This document shows positions 36,194 through 45,391 of a DNA stretch of 64,000 bases, one piece after another. How positions within the stretch are numbered: position 1 is the first letter of the stretch; every line of letters starts with the position of its first letter. A program made the translations under genes and the position numbers. The DNA is from Campylobacter sp. RM16187. Lineage in GTDB: Bacteria; Campylobacterota; Campylobacteria; Campylobacterales; Campylobacteraceae. Where the stretch lies: contig NZ_CP012549.1 in NCBI RefSeq assembly GCF_025319965.1, positions 1,798,001-1,862,000 on the forward strand, read 5' to 3'. The notes beneath the pieces are model-generated. The model searched no databases. It saw only the letters and a list, made by a program, of their open reading frames with translations, and was not told where the DNA came from.

Positions 36194-36651
36194 ATTTTAC
36201 CAAGCTTACCAGAGAGCAAAAGATGATGGTTTTTGATTGGCGAAATGATGAGCGAGTGGCAAAATTTATGCGCTCAAAAAACATAGCCTTAAACGAACAT
36301 CTTAAATTTATCGACAGCTTAAAAAGCGCTTCTGATAAACTTTACTTTTTAGTCGAAGAAAATGGCGAGTTTATCGGTGTGATCGACTTTATAAACATAA
36401 ATGATAACGAATGCGAATTCGGGCTTTATGCAAATCCAAATTTAAAAAATCAAGGCTCAAAACTCATGCGGATTATAATTGATTACGCGTTTTATGAGCT
36501 AAAAGTTAGCAGGTTAAACTCGTGCGCTTATAATTTTAACGAAAAAGCCATTGCGCTTTATGAGAAATTTGGTTTTGAAATTTATGATAAAGATGAACAG
36601 ATGAGCCATCTAAGGCTTGAAAGAGCAAATTTAGAGGTAAAAACAATATGA
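36178..36651 (+). CDS. pseH: UDP-4-amino-sugar N-acetyltransferase
   Basis: This 157-residue GNAT-fold enzyme acetylates the 4-amino group in the third Pse step, using acetyl-CoA. It has the PseH opening LINFTKLTREQKMMVFDWRN, a FIGVIDFININ core strand, the acetyl-CoA loop NPNLKNQGSKLM (about 90-101) and the AIALYEKFGFEI terminal motif. It overlaps pseI by 4 bases. Confidence 0.92.
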   Translation: MPNLINFTKLTREQKMMVFDWRNDERVAKFMRSKNIALNEHLKFIDSLKSASDKLYFLVEENGEFIGVIDFININDNECEFGLYANPNLKNQGSKLMRIIIDYAFYELKVSRLNSCAYNFNEKAIALYEKFGFEIYDKDEQMSHLRLERANLEVKTI

Positions 36652-37667
36652 AAATAGGAAATTTTGATACGGACAAAAGCGTATTTATCATCGCTGAACT
36701 CTCAGCCAACCATTCAGGAAGTTTAGAAACGGCGATTCAAACTATAAAAGCGGCAAAACGTGCCGGAGCAGACGCGATAAAGCTTCAAACATACACCGCT
36801 GATAGCCTTACGCTAAATTCTCAAAAAGAGGATTTTATGATACGCGGCGGACTTTGGGATGGGCGAAATTTATACGAGCTTTACGAGCAGGCAATGACTC
36901 CTAGAGAGTGGCACAAGGAGCTTTTTGACGTAGCTAGCAAAGAGGGGTTAATCTGCTTTTCAAGCCCGTTTTGTAAAGATGATGTGGAGTTTTTAGAGCG
37001 GTTTAATCCGCCTGCTTACAAGATCGCAAGCTTTGAAGCGGTTGATTATGATTTTGTAGAGTATGTGGCGAAGAAAAACAGACCAATCATCGTATCAACA
37101 GGCATCGCAACTCACGAAGAGATCGCGGATATCGTGCAAATTTGCAAAAATGCAGGCAATAGCCGGATCGCTCTTTTAAAATGCACTTCAAGCTATCCTG
37201 CGCCGTTAAATGAGATGAATTTGTTAAATATACCTACTATAAAAGATGAATTTGGCGTGGAAGTCGGCTTTAGCGATCATACTTTAGGTATCGTTGCGCC
37301 AGTTGTTGCGGTGAGTTTAGGTGCGCGTATAATCGAAAAGCATTTCATACTAAACAAAGATGTAAAAAGCGTAGATGACGCATTTTCTCTCGATGAGGCC
37401 GAATTTGCGCGGATGGCAAAGGCAGTAAGAGAAACAGAAGCATTGCTTGGCAAAAGCAAATTTGTTTCAGGTGGAGAAAATAGAAAATTCGCTCGCTCGC
37501 TTTATGCAAGCAAAGATATAAAAGCGGGAGAAATTTTTAGCGATGATAATGTAAAAAGCGTGCGTCCAAGCTATGGACTTCATCCTAAATTTAAAAAAGA
37601 GTTGATAGGTAAAACAGCAAAAAGAGATATAAAATTTGCTGATAAGATAACCGAAAAAGACTACTAA
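36648..37667 (+). CDS. pseI: Pseudaminic acid synthase
   Basis: This 339-residue NeuB-type enzyme condenses 2,4-diacetamido-6-deoxy-altrose with phosphoenolpyruvate. Features: IIAELSANHSGSLETA (about 14-29), KLQTYTADSLTLN, SSPFCKDDVEFLE (about 104), SDHTLG (about 209), EKHFIL (about 228) and a C-terminal antifreeze-like SAF domain (about 280-339, with SLYASKDIKAGE). It is the sixth Pse gene and all six enzymatic steps are present in one run. An 11-base gap with AAAAGGAG leads to maf. Confidence 0.94.
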   Translation: MKIGNFDTDKSVFIIAELSANHSGSLETAIQTIKAAKRAGADAIKLQTYTADSLTLNSQKEDFMIRGGLWDGRNLYELYEQAMTPREWHKELFDVASKEGLICFSSPFCKDDVEFLERFNPPAYKIASFEAVDYDFVEYVAKKNRPIIVSTGIATHEEIADIVQICKNAGNSRIALLKCTSSYPAPLNEMNLLNIPTIKDEFGVEVGFSDHTLGIVAPVVAVSLGARIIEKHFILNKDVKSVDDAFSLDEAEFARMAKAVRETEALLGKSKFVSGGENRKFARSLYASKDIKAGEIFSDDNVKSVRPSYGLHPKFKKELIGKTAKRDIKFADKITEKDY

Positions 37668-37678
37668 AAGGAGATAGT

Positions 37679-39685
37679 ATGAGTAAAAAAGAGAATAAGG
37701 ATTTAACACTAAGAGATCTAAGAATCAAAAAACAAGAGTCTCAACAAAAAGATCAAATAGAAGCTCAAGGAATACAAAACCCTATTTTAAAGAAAAATCT
37801 TCAAGCTCTATTCCAACAAGACGAGATATTAGCCGCCAGGCTTTTTAGTATGAATGATCAAGGCGATTATGAGGTATTTATAGGAAAAGATCCGATAGAT
37901 ATAAATATCATAAATAATAAAACCTTAAAATATATATATGAAAATCCCGTAAAAGATATTCAAATTTTACTAGAAGAGACGGAAAAAAAGTATAAAAGAT
38001 ATCCTATTATGTATTTTTACGGACTTGGTAGCGGTATCTTTTATAAGGCTCTACTAAGAAACGAAACCCATCAAAAGATCATAGTGGTAGAGCCAAGTAT
38101 AGAAATAATATATATAGTTTTAAATTTAATTGATCTATCAAGCGAACTTGCGAGCGAGAAATTAGTTCTATTTTATTCGAAATTTTCTACATATACTCAA
38201 TTTTATTTTATAGTCTCAAAAAGTGAATTTAAATCCTACGCCAAGCTTTATGATTTGCATATACATACACATTTTTATGATCAATTTAGTGATGACTATA
38301 AAAGAGTAAATCAAGATCTAACTAAGGCTATAGGTCAAATGGTAGTTTCTCACGGAAATAGTATAGATGATACTTTAAAAGGCATAGACCAGCATATAAA
38401 AAATTTACCAGCTATGATAACCAACTACGCTTATGCCGATATAATTAAAAAAAGACATAAGCTTATGGATACTGCTATAATAGTAGCAACCGGACCAAGC
38501 TTAGACAAGCAGCTAAAAACACTTAAAAAATTTGCTCCGTACGCTACAGTTATAAGCGTAGATGCATCCTACCCTATACTTGCCAAGCAAGGAATAAAGC
38601 CCGATTATGTTACATCTATAGAGCGAGTTGAAGCAACTTCAAGTTTTTTTAAAAAGAGATACGGCAAATTTGATAAAGATATATATTTCATTGTAGCATC
38701 TTTAACCCATAAGCAAACTATTAAAAATATCCTACCTTCAAGAAAATTAGTCCTTACTATGAGGCCACAGCAAAGTGAGCTGGTATTTGATATGAAAGAC
38801 TACGGCTATCTAGGCATAGGGCACTCCACAGCAAACCAAGCTTACCAACTAGCTTATGCTCTAGGGCATAAAAATATAATATTAATCGGGCAAGACTTGG
38901 CTTTCGCTCCAGACGGCAAATCACATGCAACAGGACATGCGTTTATGCAAGATGAGGAACATTTATATACTCCTGCATACGGTGGAAACGGAGATGTTCG
39001 CACCACTTACGTATGGAAACTTTTTAAAAATCAATACGAAAAGGATATCGAGCAGGCCACAAAAGACAAAATTACGACATATAACTGCACAGAAGGTGGA
39101 GCAAGGATAAACGGTGCTATAGAAAAGCCCTTTTTGGATACCATAAAAGAATTAACAAAAGACAAAAAGTCTAAAAATTTACCGCATATAAATATTGTAA
39201 AAGAATCAAAAGCAAATAAAGATCTTCTCAAAGCCTACAGGTTTATAACTAAAAAAATAAAGATACAACAACTCGTAAAAAAGAAAATAGAAAACACATT
39301 TTTAGATATAGCTCCTAAAATAGACGAGATTATCAAACTAAAAAATGAAAGTAAAATAACAGAAAAGCTATTTGACAAACTAATTAAAATTTCAAACAAA
39401 ATAGATAAGGCAAAGGATTTTATTGCATCTGAAAAATATAAAAAATACATAGAAACCATAGTTCAAATTTCAATATTTTACCAGGAGCTTGAGCTTGCTA
39501 AAATCGCAGTGGCACCAAGTGAGAGTAATATAGAAAAAGTAAATAAACTAGCTGAGTGGGTAGAAATTCACAAATACTGGCTGTTTTCAGTAGCAGGTGG
39601 CTTAAATGCCGATATAGAGACTACTAAAAAAGCTTCAAAAAATTTAATAAGAGAGCTTAAAAAACGAAGTCTTATAGAAAAATAG
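37679..39685 (+). CDS. maf: Maf-family motility accessory factor (putative Pse transferase)
   Basis: This 668-residue cytoplasmic protein is of the DUF115/Maf group, proposed flagellin nonulosonic-acid glycosyltransferases. The central domain (about 200-450) shows AIIVATGPSLDKQL (about 268-281), a sialyltransferase-like nucleotide loop, then IKPDYVTSIERVE, GIGHSTANQAYQLA and NIILIGQDLAFAPDGKSHA. The N-terminus is charged (KKENKDLTLRDLRIKKQ) and the last 180 residues are helical and Lys-rich. Context is decisive: directly after pseI and before flagellin. The base composition is more AT-rich than the pse genes, as in other Campylobacter maf genes. Confidence 0.88.
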   Translation: MSKKENKDLTLRDLRIKKQESQQKDQIEAQGIQNPILKKNLQALFQQDEILAARLFSMNDQGDYEVFIGKDPIDINIINNKTLKYIYENPVKDIQILLEETEKKYKRYPIMYFYGLGSGIFYKALLRNETHQKIIVVEPSIEIIYIVLNLIDLSSELASEKLVLFYSKFSTYTQFYFIVSKSEFKSYAKLYDLHIHTHFYDQFSDDYKRVNQDLTKAIGQMVVSHGNSIDDTLKGIDQHIKNLPAMITNYAYADIIKKRHKLMDTAIIVATGPSLDKQLKTLKKFAPYATVISVDASYPILAKQGIKPDYVTSIERVEATSSFFKKRYGKFDKDIYFIVASLTHKQTIKNILPSRKLVLTMRPQQSELVFDMKDYGYLGIGHSTANQAYQLAYALGHKNIILIGQDLAFAPDGKSHATGHAFMQDEEHLYTPAYGGNGDVRTTYVWKLFKNQYEKDIEQATKDKITTYNCTEGGARINGAIEKPFLDTIKELTKDKKSKNLPHINIVKESKANKDLLKAYRFITKKIKIQQLVKKKIENTFLDIAPKIDEIIKLKNESKITEKLFDKLIKISNKIDKAKDFIASEKYKKYIETIVQISIFYQELELAKIAVAPSESNIEKVNKLAEWVEIHKYWLFSVAGGLNADIETTKKASKNLIRELKKRSLIEK

Positions 39686-39701
39686 ATCTAAATAAAATAA
39701 T

Positions 39702-39736
39702 AAATTTTAAGTCAGGATAACCCCGACTTAAAATTT
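39702..39736 (+). terminator. Terminator of the pse-maf operon
   Basis: AAATTTTAAGTC and GACTTAAAATTT form a perfect 12-bp stem around an 11-base loop, 17 bases after the maf stop, with a following T-containing stretch. Confidence 0.65.
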
Positions 39737-39776
39737 TGAGTTTTAACAACTAAGCTATCTTAACACATCACAAGAA

Positions 39777-39802
39777 AGCCTTAAGCCGGAAAGCTTAAGG
39801 CT
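39777..39802. repeat. Inverted repeat in the maf-flagellin gap
   Basis: AGCCTTAAGC and GCTTAAGGCT form a perfect 10-bp stem with a 6-base loop. A third hairpin (AAAAGCC / GGCTTTT, around 39884-39903) follows. No gene is seen in this 286-bp convergent gap. Confidence 0.5.
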
Positions 39803-39913
39803 GGATATTTTAGAATTAATCCTGCACTGCTTATAAATCTAAAGCTCTTTGCAGGGCTTTAAGTAACATTTTTCCAGCTCCGTAAAAGCCATTAAGGCTT
39901 TTACTTTGCATAG

Positions 39914-39951
39914 AAACGTACTAAGACTATTGTAATAGTCTTAGTACGTTT
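39914..39951 (-). terminator. Strong hairpin ending the flagellin transcript
   Basis: A perfect 17-bp inverted repeat (39914-39930 with 39935-39951) has a 4-base loop TGTA, starting 21 bases after the flagellin stop on the minus strand. Its length is well beyond ordinary terminators and should also protect the abundant flagellin mRNA from 3' decay. Confidence 0.75.
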
Positions 39952-39971
39952 TCAAGGAAACTTATCTTAGA

Positions 39972-41483
39972 TTACTGAAGCAATCTAAGAACGTTTTGTT
40001 GAACAGCGTTAGCTTGGCTCATTGCATAACTTCCTGATTGAGCTAGGATGTTAAATTTAGAGAAGTTAGCTGATTCAGCAGCGAAATCAACATCTCTGAT
40101 TTGAGATTCAGCTGATTTTACGTTTACTTGAGTAACTGTTATGTTATTAACTGTTGCTATTAACTGATTTTGAACAGAACCTAAGTCAGAGCGGATGAAG
40201 TCAAGTGTGCGTTGAGCAGATTCTGCTATATCCATTACAGCCATAGCTCCTCTTAGAGTCATAACACCTGCTGCTTGATTAGATGTCATAATTCCATTAC
40301 TCATTCTTTGGAAGCCCATAGCGGCAGCTATATTTTTATCTAGTTGTCCTCTAATGTCTCTTAAGGCGACTGATTGTTGATTTCCACCATGGCTAGCATT
40401 TGTTTTGCTAAATGCTGCAGATAGTCCTAGTCCCGCTGCTCCAGAACTCATCTTGATATCACGTCCATCAAGGCGAACTAGATTTAGACGTCCTACGAAC
40501 ATACTTAGACCTCTTTTACCGCCTAATCCGCCACTGATATCACCGCCTGAAATATGTATAGCGCGACCATCGCGGCTAGTTAAAACCATTCTACCCTCAG
40601 TATCTACTGAAGCTTCTACTCCAGTTTGATCTTTTACGGTATTGATAGCATTTACTAAAGCGTTATTTTTATCCCCTTCTTTTACTTCTAAGTCTCCGAT
40701 TTTTACTCCGTTTATAACAAGACTTTTTACTAAACCTCCAGATATAGATTTACTACCTACCCAAGTAGTATCAAAAGTAGCACGAACTCCTGTTTTATCT
40801 GAAATTTTGTTGATATTTTCAGCTAAAGCACCCACACCTGTTCCCATACTGGTAGATATGACAGTGGCTGCGACTTTAACGTTATTTACTCCGTCAACGT
40901 TTAAGAAAGTCATACTTACTATTAAACCATCTTCGGTAGAGCTTAAAAGTTTAGAGCTTTCAAATCTTGTTAAACCGATCTTATCTGACGTTGTAGCACC
41001 AATACTTGCTTTAACAACTTGATTTGAGTAAGCGCCTATTTGGAACTCTTTATTAGAGAATGTTCCGTTGAGTAGTTGTTGACCGTTAAATGATGTAGTA
41101 TTACCGATGTTATCAAGCTCTTCCATAAGGCGAACGATATCGGCTTGAAGCGCTTGACGAGATTGTCTTGTTTGTCCGTCTTGAGCTGATTGAGTAGCTT
41201 TAACCTTAATAGTCTCAAGAATTTTTAGCTGCTCATCCATAGCCTTATCTGCAACTTGAATGATACCGATAGCATCGTTTCCGTTTGCTATAGCTTGACC
41301 TAAAGAGCTTGATTGAGCGCGAAGGCTATCTGCGATAGCAAGACCTGAAGCATCGTCTGCTGCTGTTTGGATTCTTAAGCCTGAGCTTAATCTACCAAGA
41401 GAGTTAGATAACATTCTATTGTTACCGACTGCGTTTGCATGTGTGTTAAGAGCGTTTACGTTAGTGTTAATACGAAAACTCAT
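39972..41483 (-). CDS. flaA: Flagellin
   Basis: This 503-residue filament subunit has conserved terminal D0/D1 helices ([19 protein letters not shown] at the start; [17 protein letters not shown] at the end) and a variable middle (about 180-370). In D1 the stretch [15 protein letters not shown] (about 88-102) is the epsilonproteobacterial form that escapes TLR5 in related species. Ser/Thr residues in the middle are candidate sites for pseudaminic acid added through the adjacent pse/maf products. It has a sigma28 promoter and an AAAAGGAT ribosome site. It is shorter than C. jejuni FlaA (about 570). No second flagellin gene is present here. Confidence 0.95.
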   Translation of the reverse strand: MSFRINTNVNALNTHANAVGNNRMLSNSLGRLSSGLRIQTAADDASGLAIADSLRAQSSSLGQAIANGNDAIGIIQVADKAMDEQLKILETIKVKATQSAQDGQTRQSRQALQADIVRLMEELDNIGNTTSFNGQQLLNGTFSNKEFQIGAYSNQVVKASIGATTSDKIGLTRFESSKLLSSTEDGLIVSMTFLNVDGVNNVKVAATVISTSMGTGVGALAENINKISDKTGVRATFDTTWVGSKSISGGLVKSLVINGVKIGDLEVKEGDKNNALVNAINTVKDQTGVEASVDTEGRMVLTSRDGRAIHISGGDISGGLGGKRGLSMFVGRLNLVRLDGRDIKMSSGAAGLGLSAAFSKTNASHGGNQQSVALRDIRGQLDKNIAAAMGFQRMSNGIMTSNQAAGVMTLRGAMAVMDIAESAQRTLDFIRSDLGSVQNQLIATVNNITVTQVNVKSAESQIRDVDFAAESANFSKFNILAQSGSYAMSQANAVQQNVLRLLQ

Positions 41484-41531
41484 TTTAAATCCTTTTAATT
41501 TTTAGTTACGACATCTTGTCGCACAAAAACT

Positions 41532-41558
41532 ATATCGTGCCTTTTTAAAAAAACTTTA
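41532..41558 (-). promoter_or_regulatory. Sigma28 (FliA) promoter of flagellin
   Basis: On the minus strand TAAAGTTT (41551-41558) and CACGATAT (41532-41539) are separated by exactly 11 bases. The general FliA consensus is TAAAGTTT-N11-GCCGATAA, and CGATAT is the usual Campylobacter flaA form. The -10 lies 49 bases before the ATG. Confidence 0.85.
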
Positions 41559-41642
41559 TAGCATTTGTGAGAAAATTTAAATTTTATTTTTGTATATTTT
41601 TTTTGATACAATTACTTCAAAATTTACAAAAGGTATATATTG

Positions 41643-43751
41643 ATGAAAAACTTAATCATCGTAGAGTCGCCCGCCAAGGCAAAAACGATAAAAAATTTTT
41701 TAGGCAAAGACTACGATGTCATCGCTAGTAAAGGGCATATTAGAGATCTGCCAAAAACTACATTCGGAATAAAAATAGAGGATGAAAAATTTACTCCCGA
41801 ATACAAAGTAAGTGCCGATCACTCCAAAGTAGTAAAAGAGATAAAAGAGCTTGCCAAAAGCGCGGATCAAATCTATCTAGCAACCGATGAAGATAGAGAG
41901 GGAGAAGCTATAGCCTATCATATCGCAATGGCGATAGGCAAAAAGCCAGAAAGCCTACCTCGAATAGTATTTCACGAGATAACCAAAACTGCTATAAACA
42001 ATGCTTTAAACACTCCTCGCACGATAAATATGTCAAGCGTAAACGCACAACAAGCCCGTAGACTGCTTGATCGCATAGTGGGTTATAAGCTCTCTCCGCT
42101 TTTAAATTTAAAAATCCAAAAAGGACTAAGCGCAGGACGCGTGCAAAGTGCGGCTTTAAAGATAATTGTAGATCGCGAGCGTGAAATTCAGGCGTTTAAA
42201 CCTATAGAATACTACACGATCGATACGAAATTTAAAAAAGATCTTGAAGCCGAACTCATTAAATTTGAAAACCAAAAGATAGAAAAGCTAACTATAACAA
42301 ACCCTGATCGCGCAAAATTTATCGTAGAAAATTTACAAAGCGACAAATTTAAAATTCGCGAAATCGAAAGCAAAGAGCGCAAAACCGAGCCAAGCCCGCC
42401 ATTTATGACCTCAACTCTTCAACAAAGCGCAAGTAACCGCCTTGGATTTAGTCCTAAAAAAACCATGATGATAGCGCAAAATTTATACGAGGGTGTTGAG
42501 ACTCACGAAGGTTTTATGGGCGCGATAACATATATGAGAACCGATAGCTTAAATTTAGCCAAAGAGGCGGTTGAAGCCGCAAGAGAGATTATTAAAAGCG
42601 AATTTGGAGAAAAATATCTGCCAAGCAAGGCTAAAATTTACGCAACCAAAAACAAAGGCGCGCAAGAAGCTCACGAGGCTATACGTCCTACAAATTTAAG
42701 CTTTACTCCCGAAATCGCGGCTAAATTTTTAGAAAAAGACGCGCTTAAGCTTTACACTCTCATCTACAACCGATTTTTGGCATGTCAAATGAGCGCAAGC
42801 GTGAGCCAAACGCAAAATGTATTTGTAGCCGGAAATAAGGGCGAATTTAAGATAAGCGGACGAAAGGTGCTATTTGACGGCTTTTACAAAGCTTACGGCG
42901 ATATGGACAAGGATAAAATTTTGCCGAATTTAAATATCGGCGACGAGATGAACTTGCAAAGCATAGCAAGCAGCCAGCACTTCACTGAGCCGCCTAGTCG
43001 CTACTCTGAAGCCGGACTTGTTAAAAAGCTTGAAAGCCTTGGTATCGGACGCCCAAGTACCTATGCGCCGACCATCTCACTTCTAACCTCTCGAGACTAC
43101 GTGAGAGTGGAAAAAAAGCAGCTCATACCAAACGAGATAGCATTTACTATGATGGGCGTGCTTGAAGAGCATTTTAGCGATATAGTAGATAGCGAATTTA
43201 CCTCGGTTATGGAAGAAAAGCTTGACAGCGTGGCTGAGGATAAGGTTGATTGGCAAAAGCTTTTAAGCGAATTTTACTATCCATTCATGGAAAAAATCTC
43301 AAGCGGCAAAACAAACATAAAGAGCCAAAAAGTAGCAACTCCAATCGGCGAAAAATGCCCTGAATGCGGTGGCGAGCTACTTATGAGAAAGGGAAGATTT
43401 GGCGAGTTTATAGCGTGCGGAAATTTCCCAAAATGCAAATACTCACGCAATATTAAAAGCGAAAAAGAAGCCTTAGGCACAGAATCGCAAGATGCACCAA
43501 AGCCAAAAAAAGAGCCAAAAAAGATAGATGTGCCATGTCCAAAATGCGGAGGCGATATCGTAGAGAGAATAAGTAGGCGAGGGAAATTTTATGGATGCTC
43601 TAACTATCCTAAATGCAATTTCGTCTCAAACTACGAACCAGTAGCCGATAAATGCGTTGAGTGTGGCGGAGATATGATCAAAAAAGAGCTAAAAAAAGGA
43701 ACGTTTCACGAGTGCACTAAGTGTAAGCAAAAGGTGCAGATAGAGGGCTAA
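41643..43751 (+). CDS. topA: DNA topoisomerase I
   Basis: This 702-residue type IA topoisomerase relaxes negative supercoils. Toprim domain: LIIVESPAKAKTIKNFLG (about 4-21) and ATDEDREGEAIA (about 79-90). The active-site Tyr is in GAITYMRTDS (about 298). Three C-terminal zinc ribbons are visible as CPECGGELLMRKGRFGEF...CKY, CPKCGG...CNF and CVECGG...CTKC. The ATG at 41643 is preferred to the in-frame TTG directly before it. It is divergent from flaA and followed by bioB after one gene; topA and bioB are adjacent in C. jejuni as I recall. Confidence 0.95.
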   Translation: MKNLIIVESPAKAKTIKNFLGKDYDVIASKGHIRDLPKTTFGIKIEDEKFTPEYKVSADHSKVVKEIKELAKSADQIYLATDEDREGEAIAYHIAMAIGKKPESLPRIVFHEITKTAINNALNTPRTINMSSVNAQQARRLLDRIVGYKLSPLLNLKIQKGLSAGRVQSAALKIIVDREREIQAFKPIEYYTIDTKFKKDLEAELIKFENQKIEKLTITNPDRAKFIVENLQSDKFKIREIESKERKTEPSPPFMTSTLQQSASNRLGFSPKKTMMIAQNLYEGVETHEGFMGAITYMRTDSLNLAKEAVEAAREIIKSEFGEKYLPSKAKIYATKNKGAQEAHEAIRPTNLSFTPEIAAKFLEKDALKLYTLIYNRFLACQMSASVSQTQNVFVAGNKGEFKISGRKVLFDGFYKAYGDMDKDKILPNLNIGDEMNLQSIASSQHFTEPPSRYSEAGLVKKLESLGIGRPSTYAPTISLLTSRDYVRVEKKQLIPNEIAFTMMGVLEEHFSDIVDSEFTSVMEEKLDSVAEDKVDWQKLLSEFYYPFMEKISSGKTNIKSQKVATPIGEKCPECGGELLMRKGRFGEFIACGNFPKCKYSRNIKSEKEALGTESQDAPKPKKEPKKIDVPCPKCGGDIVERISRRGKFYGCSNYPKCNFVSNYEPVADKCVECGGDMIKKELKKGTFHECTKCKQKVQIEG

Positions 43752-43807
43752 CTCCATTCTATCCACCTTTAAACCGTTTTAGCTAAAGCTATTAACAAGG
43801 GGATAAA

Positions 43808-44320
43808 ATGGTAAAAATAGGTCTAATAAGCGATACTCATTTTAGACCGGAAATCGCACGTGAAGTGATTGAGATATTAAAAGAGCACGAAGCAAATTTG
43901 ATCCTTCATGCCGGAGATATCGTTGAGCTTGAGACGCTAAAGGATCTAAAAAACTCTAATTTGCTTTATGCTGCGGTTTTGGGCAACAACGACTACCATT
44001 TGGCTAAATTTAAAGAGGAATTCGAACTATTTAACGAACCTCATATATTTAAATTTGATAATCTAACAATCAAGCTCATGCACCATCCTAAATTTCTATC
44101 TGCAAATGCCGATATAATCGCCTTTGGTCACACTCATAGTTTTACGGCGGTGTTAAACAATGATTCTCTTTTCATAAATCCAGGTGAAATTTGCGGACGT
44201 AAATATGGGAATTTTACTTTTGCCCTACTTTGCTGCCAAGATAAAAATTTCCAAGTTTTTAAATTTATAAAAACTCCTCAAGATGAAAAATTTAATGAGA
44301 TTGAAGTAAATTTGGGCTAA
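43808..44320 (+). CDS. YfcE/MJ0936-type metallophosphodiesterase
   Basis: This 170-residue calcineurin-like phosphoesterase shows the metal ligands in order: DTH (about 9-11), LHAGDIVE (about 33-40), LGNND (about 58-62), HHP (about 91) and FGHTHSF (about 107-113) then NPGE. Members hydrolyse small phosphodiesters; the physiological substrate is unknown. AAGGGGAT precedes the ATG. Confidence 0.85.
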   Translation: MVKIGLISDTHFRPEIAREVIEILKEHEANLILHAGDIVELETLKDLKNSNLLYAAVLGNNDYHLAKFKEEFELFNEPHIFKFDNLTIKLMHHPKFLSANADIIAFGHTHSFTAVLNNDSLFINPGEICGRKYGNFTFALLCCQDKNFQVFKFIKTPQDEKFNEIEVNLG

Positions 44321-44361
44321 ATTTATATCTTCAATTCAAAGCCGGTTTAAATTTGATTTTG

Positions 44362-44367
44362 TATAAT
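44362..44367 (+). promoter_or_regulatory. Candidate -10 box of bioB
   Basis: TATAAT in TTTTGTATAATTGC lies 46 bases before the bioB ATG; the TG-like bases upstream fit an extended -10. Confidence 0.5.
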
Positions 44368-44413
44368 TGCTGGCTATTTTAAACTAAAATCCCTTATTTA
44401 CGAGGAATAAAAT

Positions 44414-45262
44414 ATGAAAACAATAATGTTATGCGCTATTTGCTCCGTTAGCTCTGGAAACTGTTCAGAGGATTGCGGCTACTGCACGCAAAGTGCTAAA
44501 ATAAAAACCGACATAGAAATTTACTCATTAAAATCTACGGAGCAGGTAGTCGCCGAGGCAAAAATGGCAGCCAAAAATCATGCATTAGGATTTTGTCTGG
44601 TCACATCAGGCAGAGGACTTGGCAAGCTTGAAGGAAAAAAGGTCGAATTTATAGCTCGCACGGCAAGACAAATTAAAAAAGAGATTCCAGGACTAATGAT
44701 TATAGCTTGCAACGGAGAAGCTAGCTACGAGGCTTTAAAAGAGATAAAAGATGCTGGAGTTTTTAGCTACAACCACAACTTAGAAACATCTCGCGAATTT
44801 TTTCCTAAAATTTGCACGACTCACAGCTGGGATGATAGATTTCAAACAAATTTAAATGCAAAAAGAGCCGGCCTTATGCTTTGCACGGGCGGAATTTACG
44901 GACTTGGAGAGAGTAACGAGGATAGAATTAGCTTTAGAAACAGCCTAAAAGAGCTTGAGCCATTTTCAAGCCCTATAAATTTCTTTATCCCACACCCCGC
45001 CCTACCAGTAAAACAACCTATGCTAAGCGTGCAAGAAGCCTTAAAAATAGTACGAGATACTAAAGAAGCTCTGCCTAATACTCGCATAATGATAGCTGGC
45101 GGAAGGGAGAAAATTTTAGGTGATAGACAATACGAGGTCTTTGATCATGGTGCCCAAGCCTTAGTCATAGGAGACTACCTAACAACCAAGGGTGAAATAG
45201 CAAGTCGCGACATAGAAGAGCTTAAAAAAAGAGGGTTTAAATTCGCCTCAATCTGCCACTGA
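44414..45262 (+). CDS. bioB: Biotin synthase
   Basis: This 282-residue radical-SAM enzyme inserts sulfur into dethiobiotin. The radical cluster motif is CSEDCGYC (about 17-24). The conserved YNHNLETS (about 117), LCTGGIYGLGES (about 155-166) and AGGRE (about 228) stretches follow, and they include the Arg that binds the [2Fe-2S] cluster. As is usual in Campylobacter, the protein lacks about 30 N-terminal residues compared with E. coli. The biotin serves accB/accC in this window. Confidence 0.93.
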   Translation: MKTIMLCAICSVSSGNCSEDCGYCTQSAKIKTDIEIYSLKSTEQVVAEAKMAAKNHALGFCLVTSGRGLGKLEGKKVEFIARTARQIKKEIPGLMIIACNGEASYEALKEIKDAGVFSYNHNLETSREFFPKICTTHSWDDRFQTNLNAKRAGLMLCTGGIYGLGESNEDRISFRNSLKELEPFSSPINFFIPHPALPVKQPMLSVQEALKIVRDTKEALPNTRIMIAGGREKILGDRQYEVFDHGAQALVIGDYLTTKGEIASRDIEELKKRGFKFASICH

Positions 45263-45347
45263 AATTTCTTCTAACAAGTCAAAAGCCGAACTTAAAACCA
45301 TCAAATTTAAGTTTGGATCATTAATAAAAACATAACCGACCTTAAGA

Positions 45348-45353
45348 TATAAT
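45348..45353 (+). promoter_or_regulatory. Candidate -10 box of the antiporter gene
   Basis: TATAAT in AAGATATAATTATTG is 44-50 bases before the TTG start of the antiporter gene. Confidence 0.45.
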
Positions 45354-45391
45354 TATTGTTTTTTAAGCTTAATATTTAAACACAAGGTGAT

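Noticed and set aside
40642-41022. 126-codon plus-strand frame inside flagellin
   Set aside because: It is an antisense shadow of the flagellin gene, hydrophobic by codon complementarity only.
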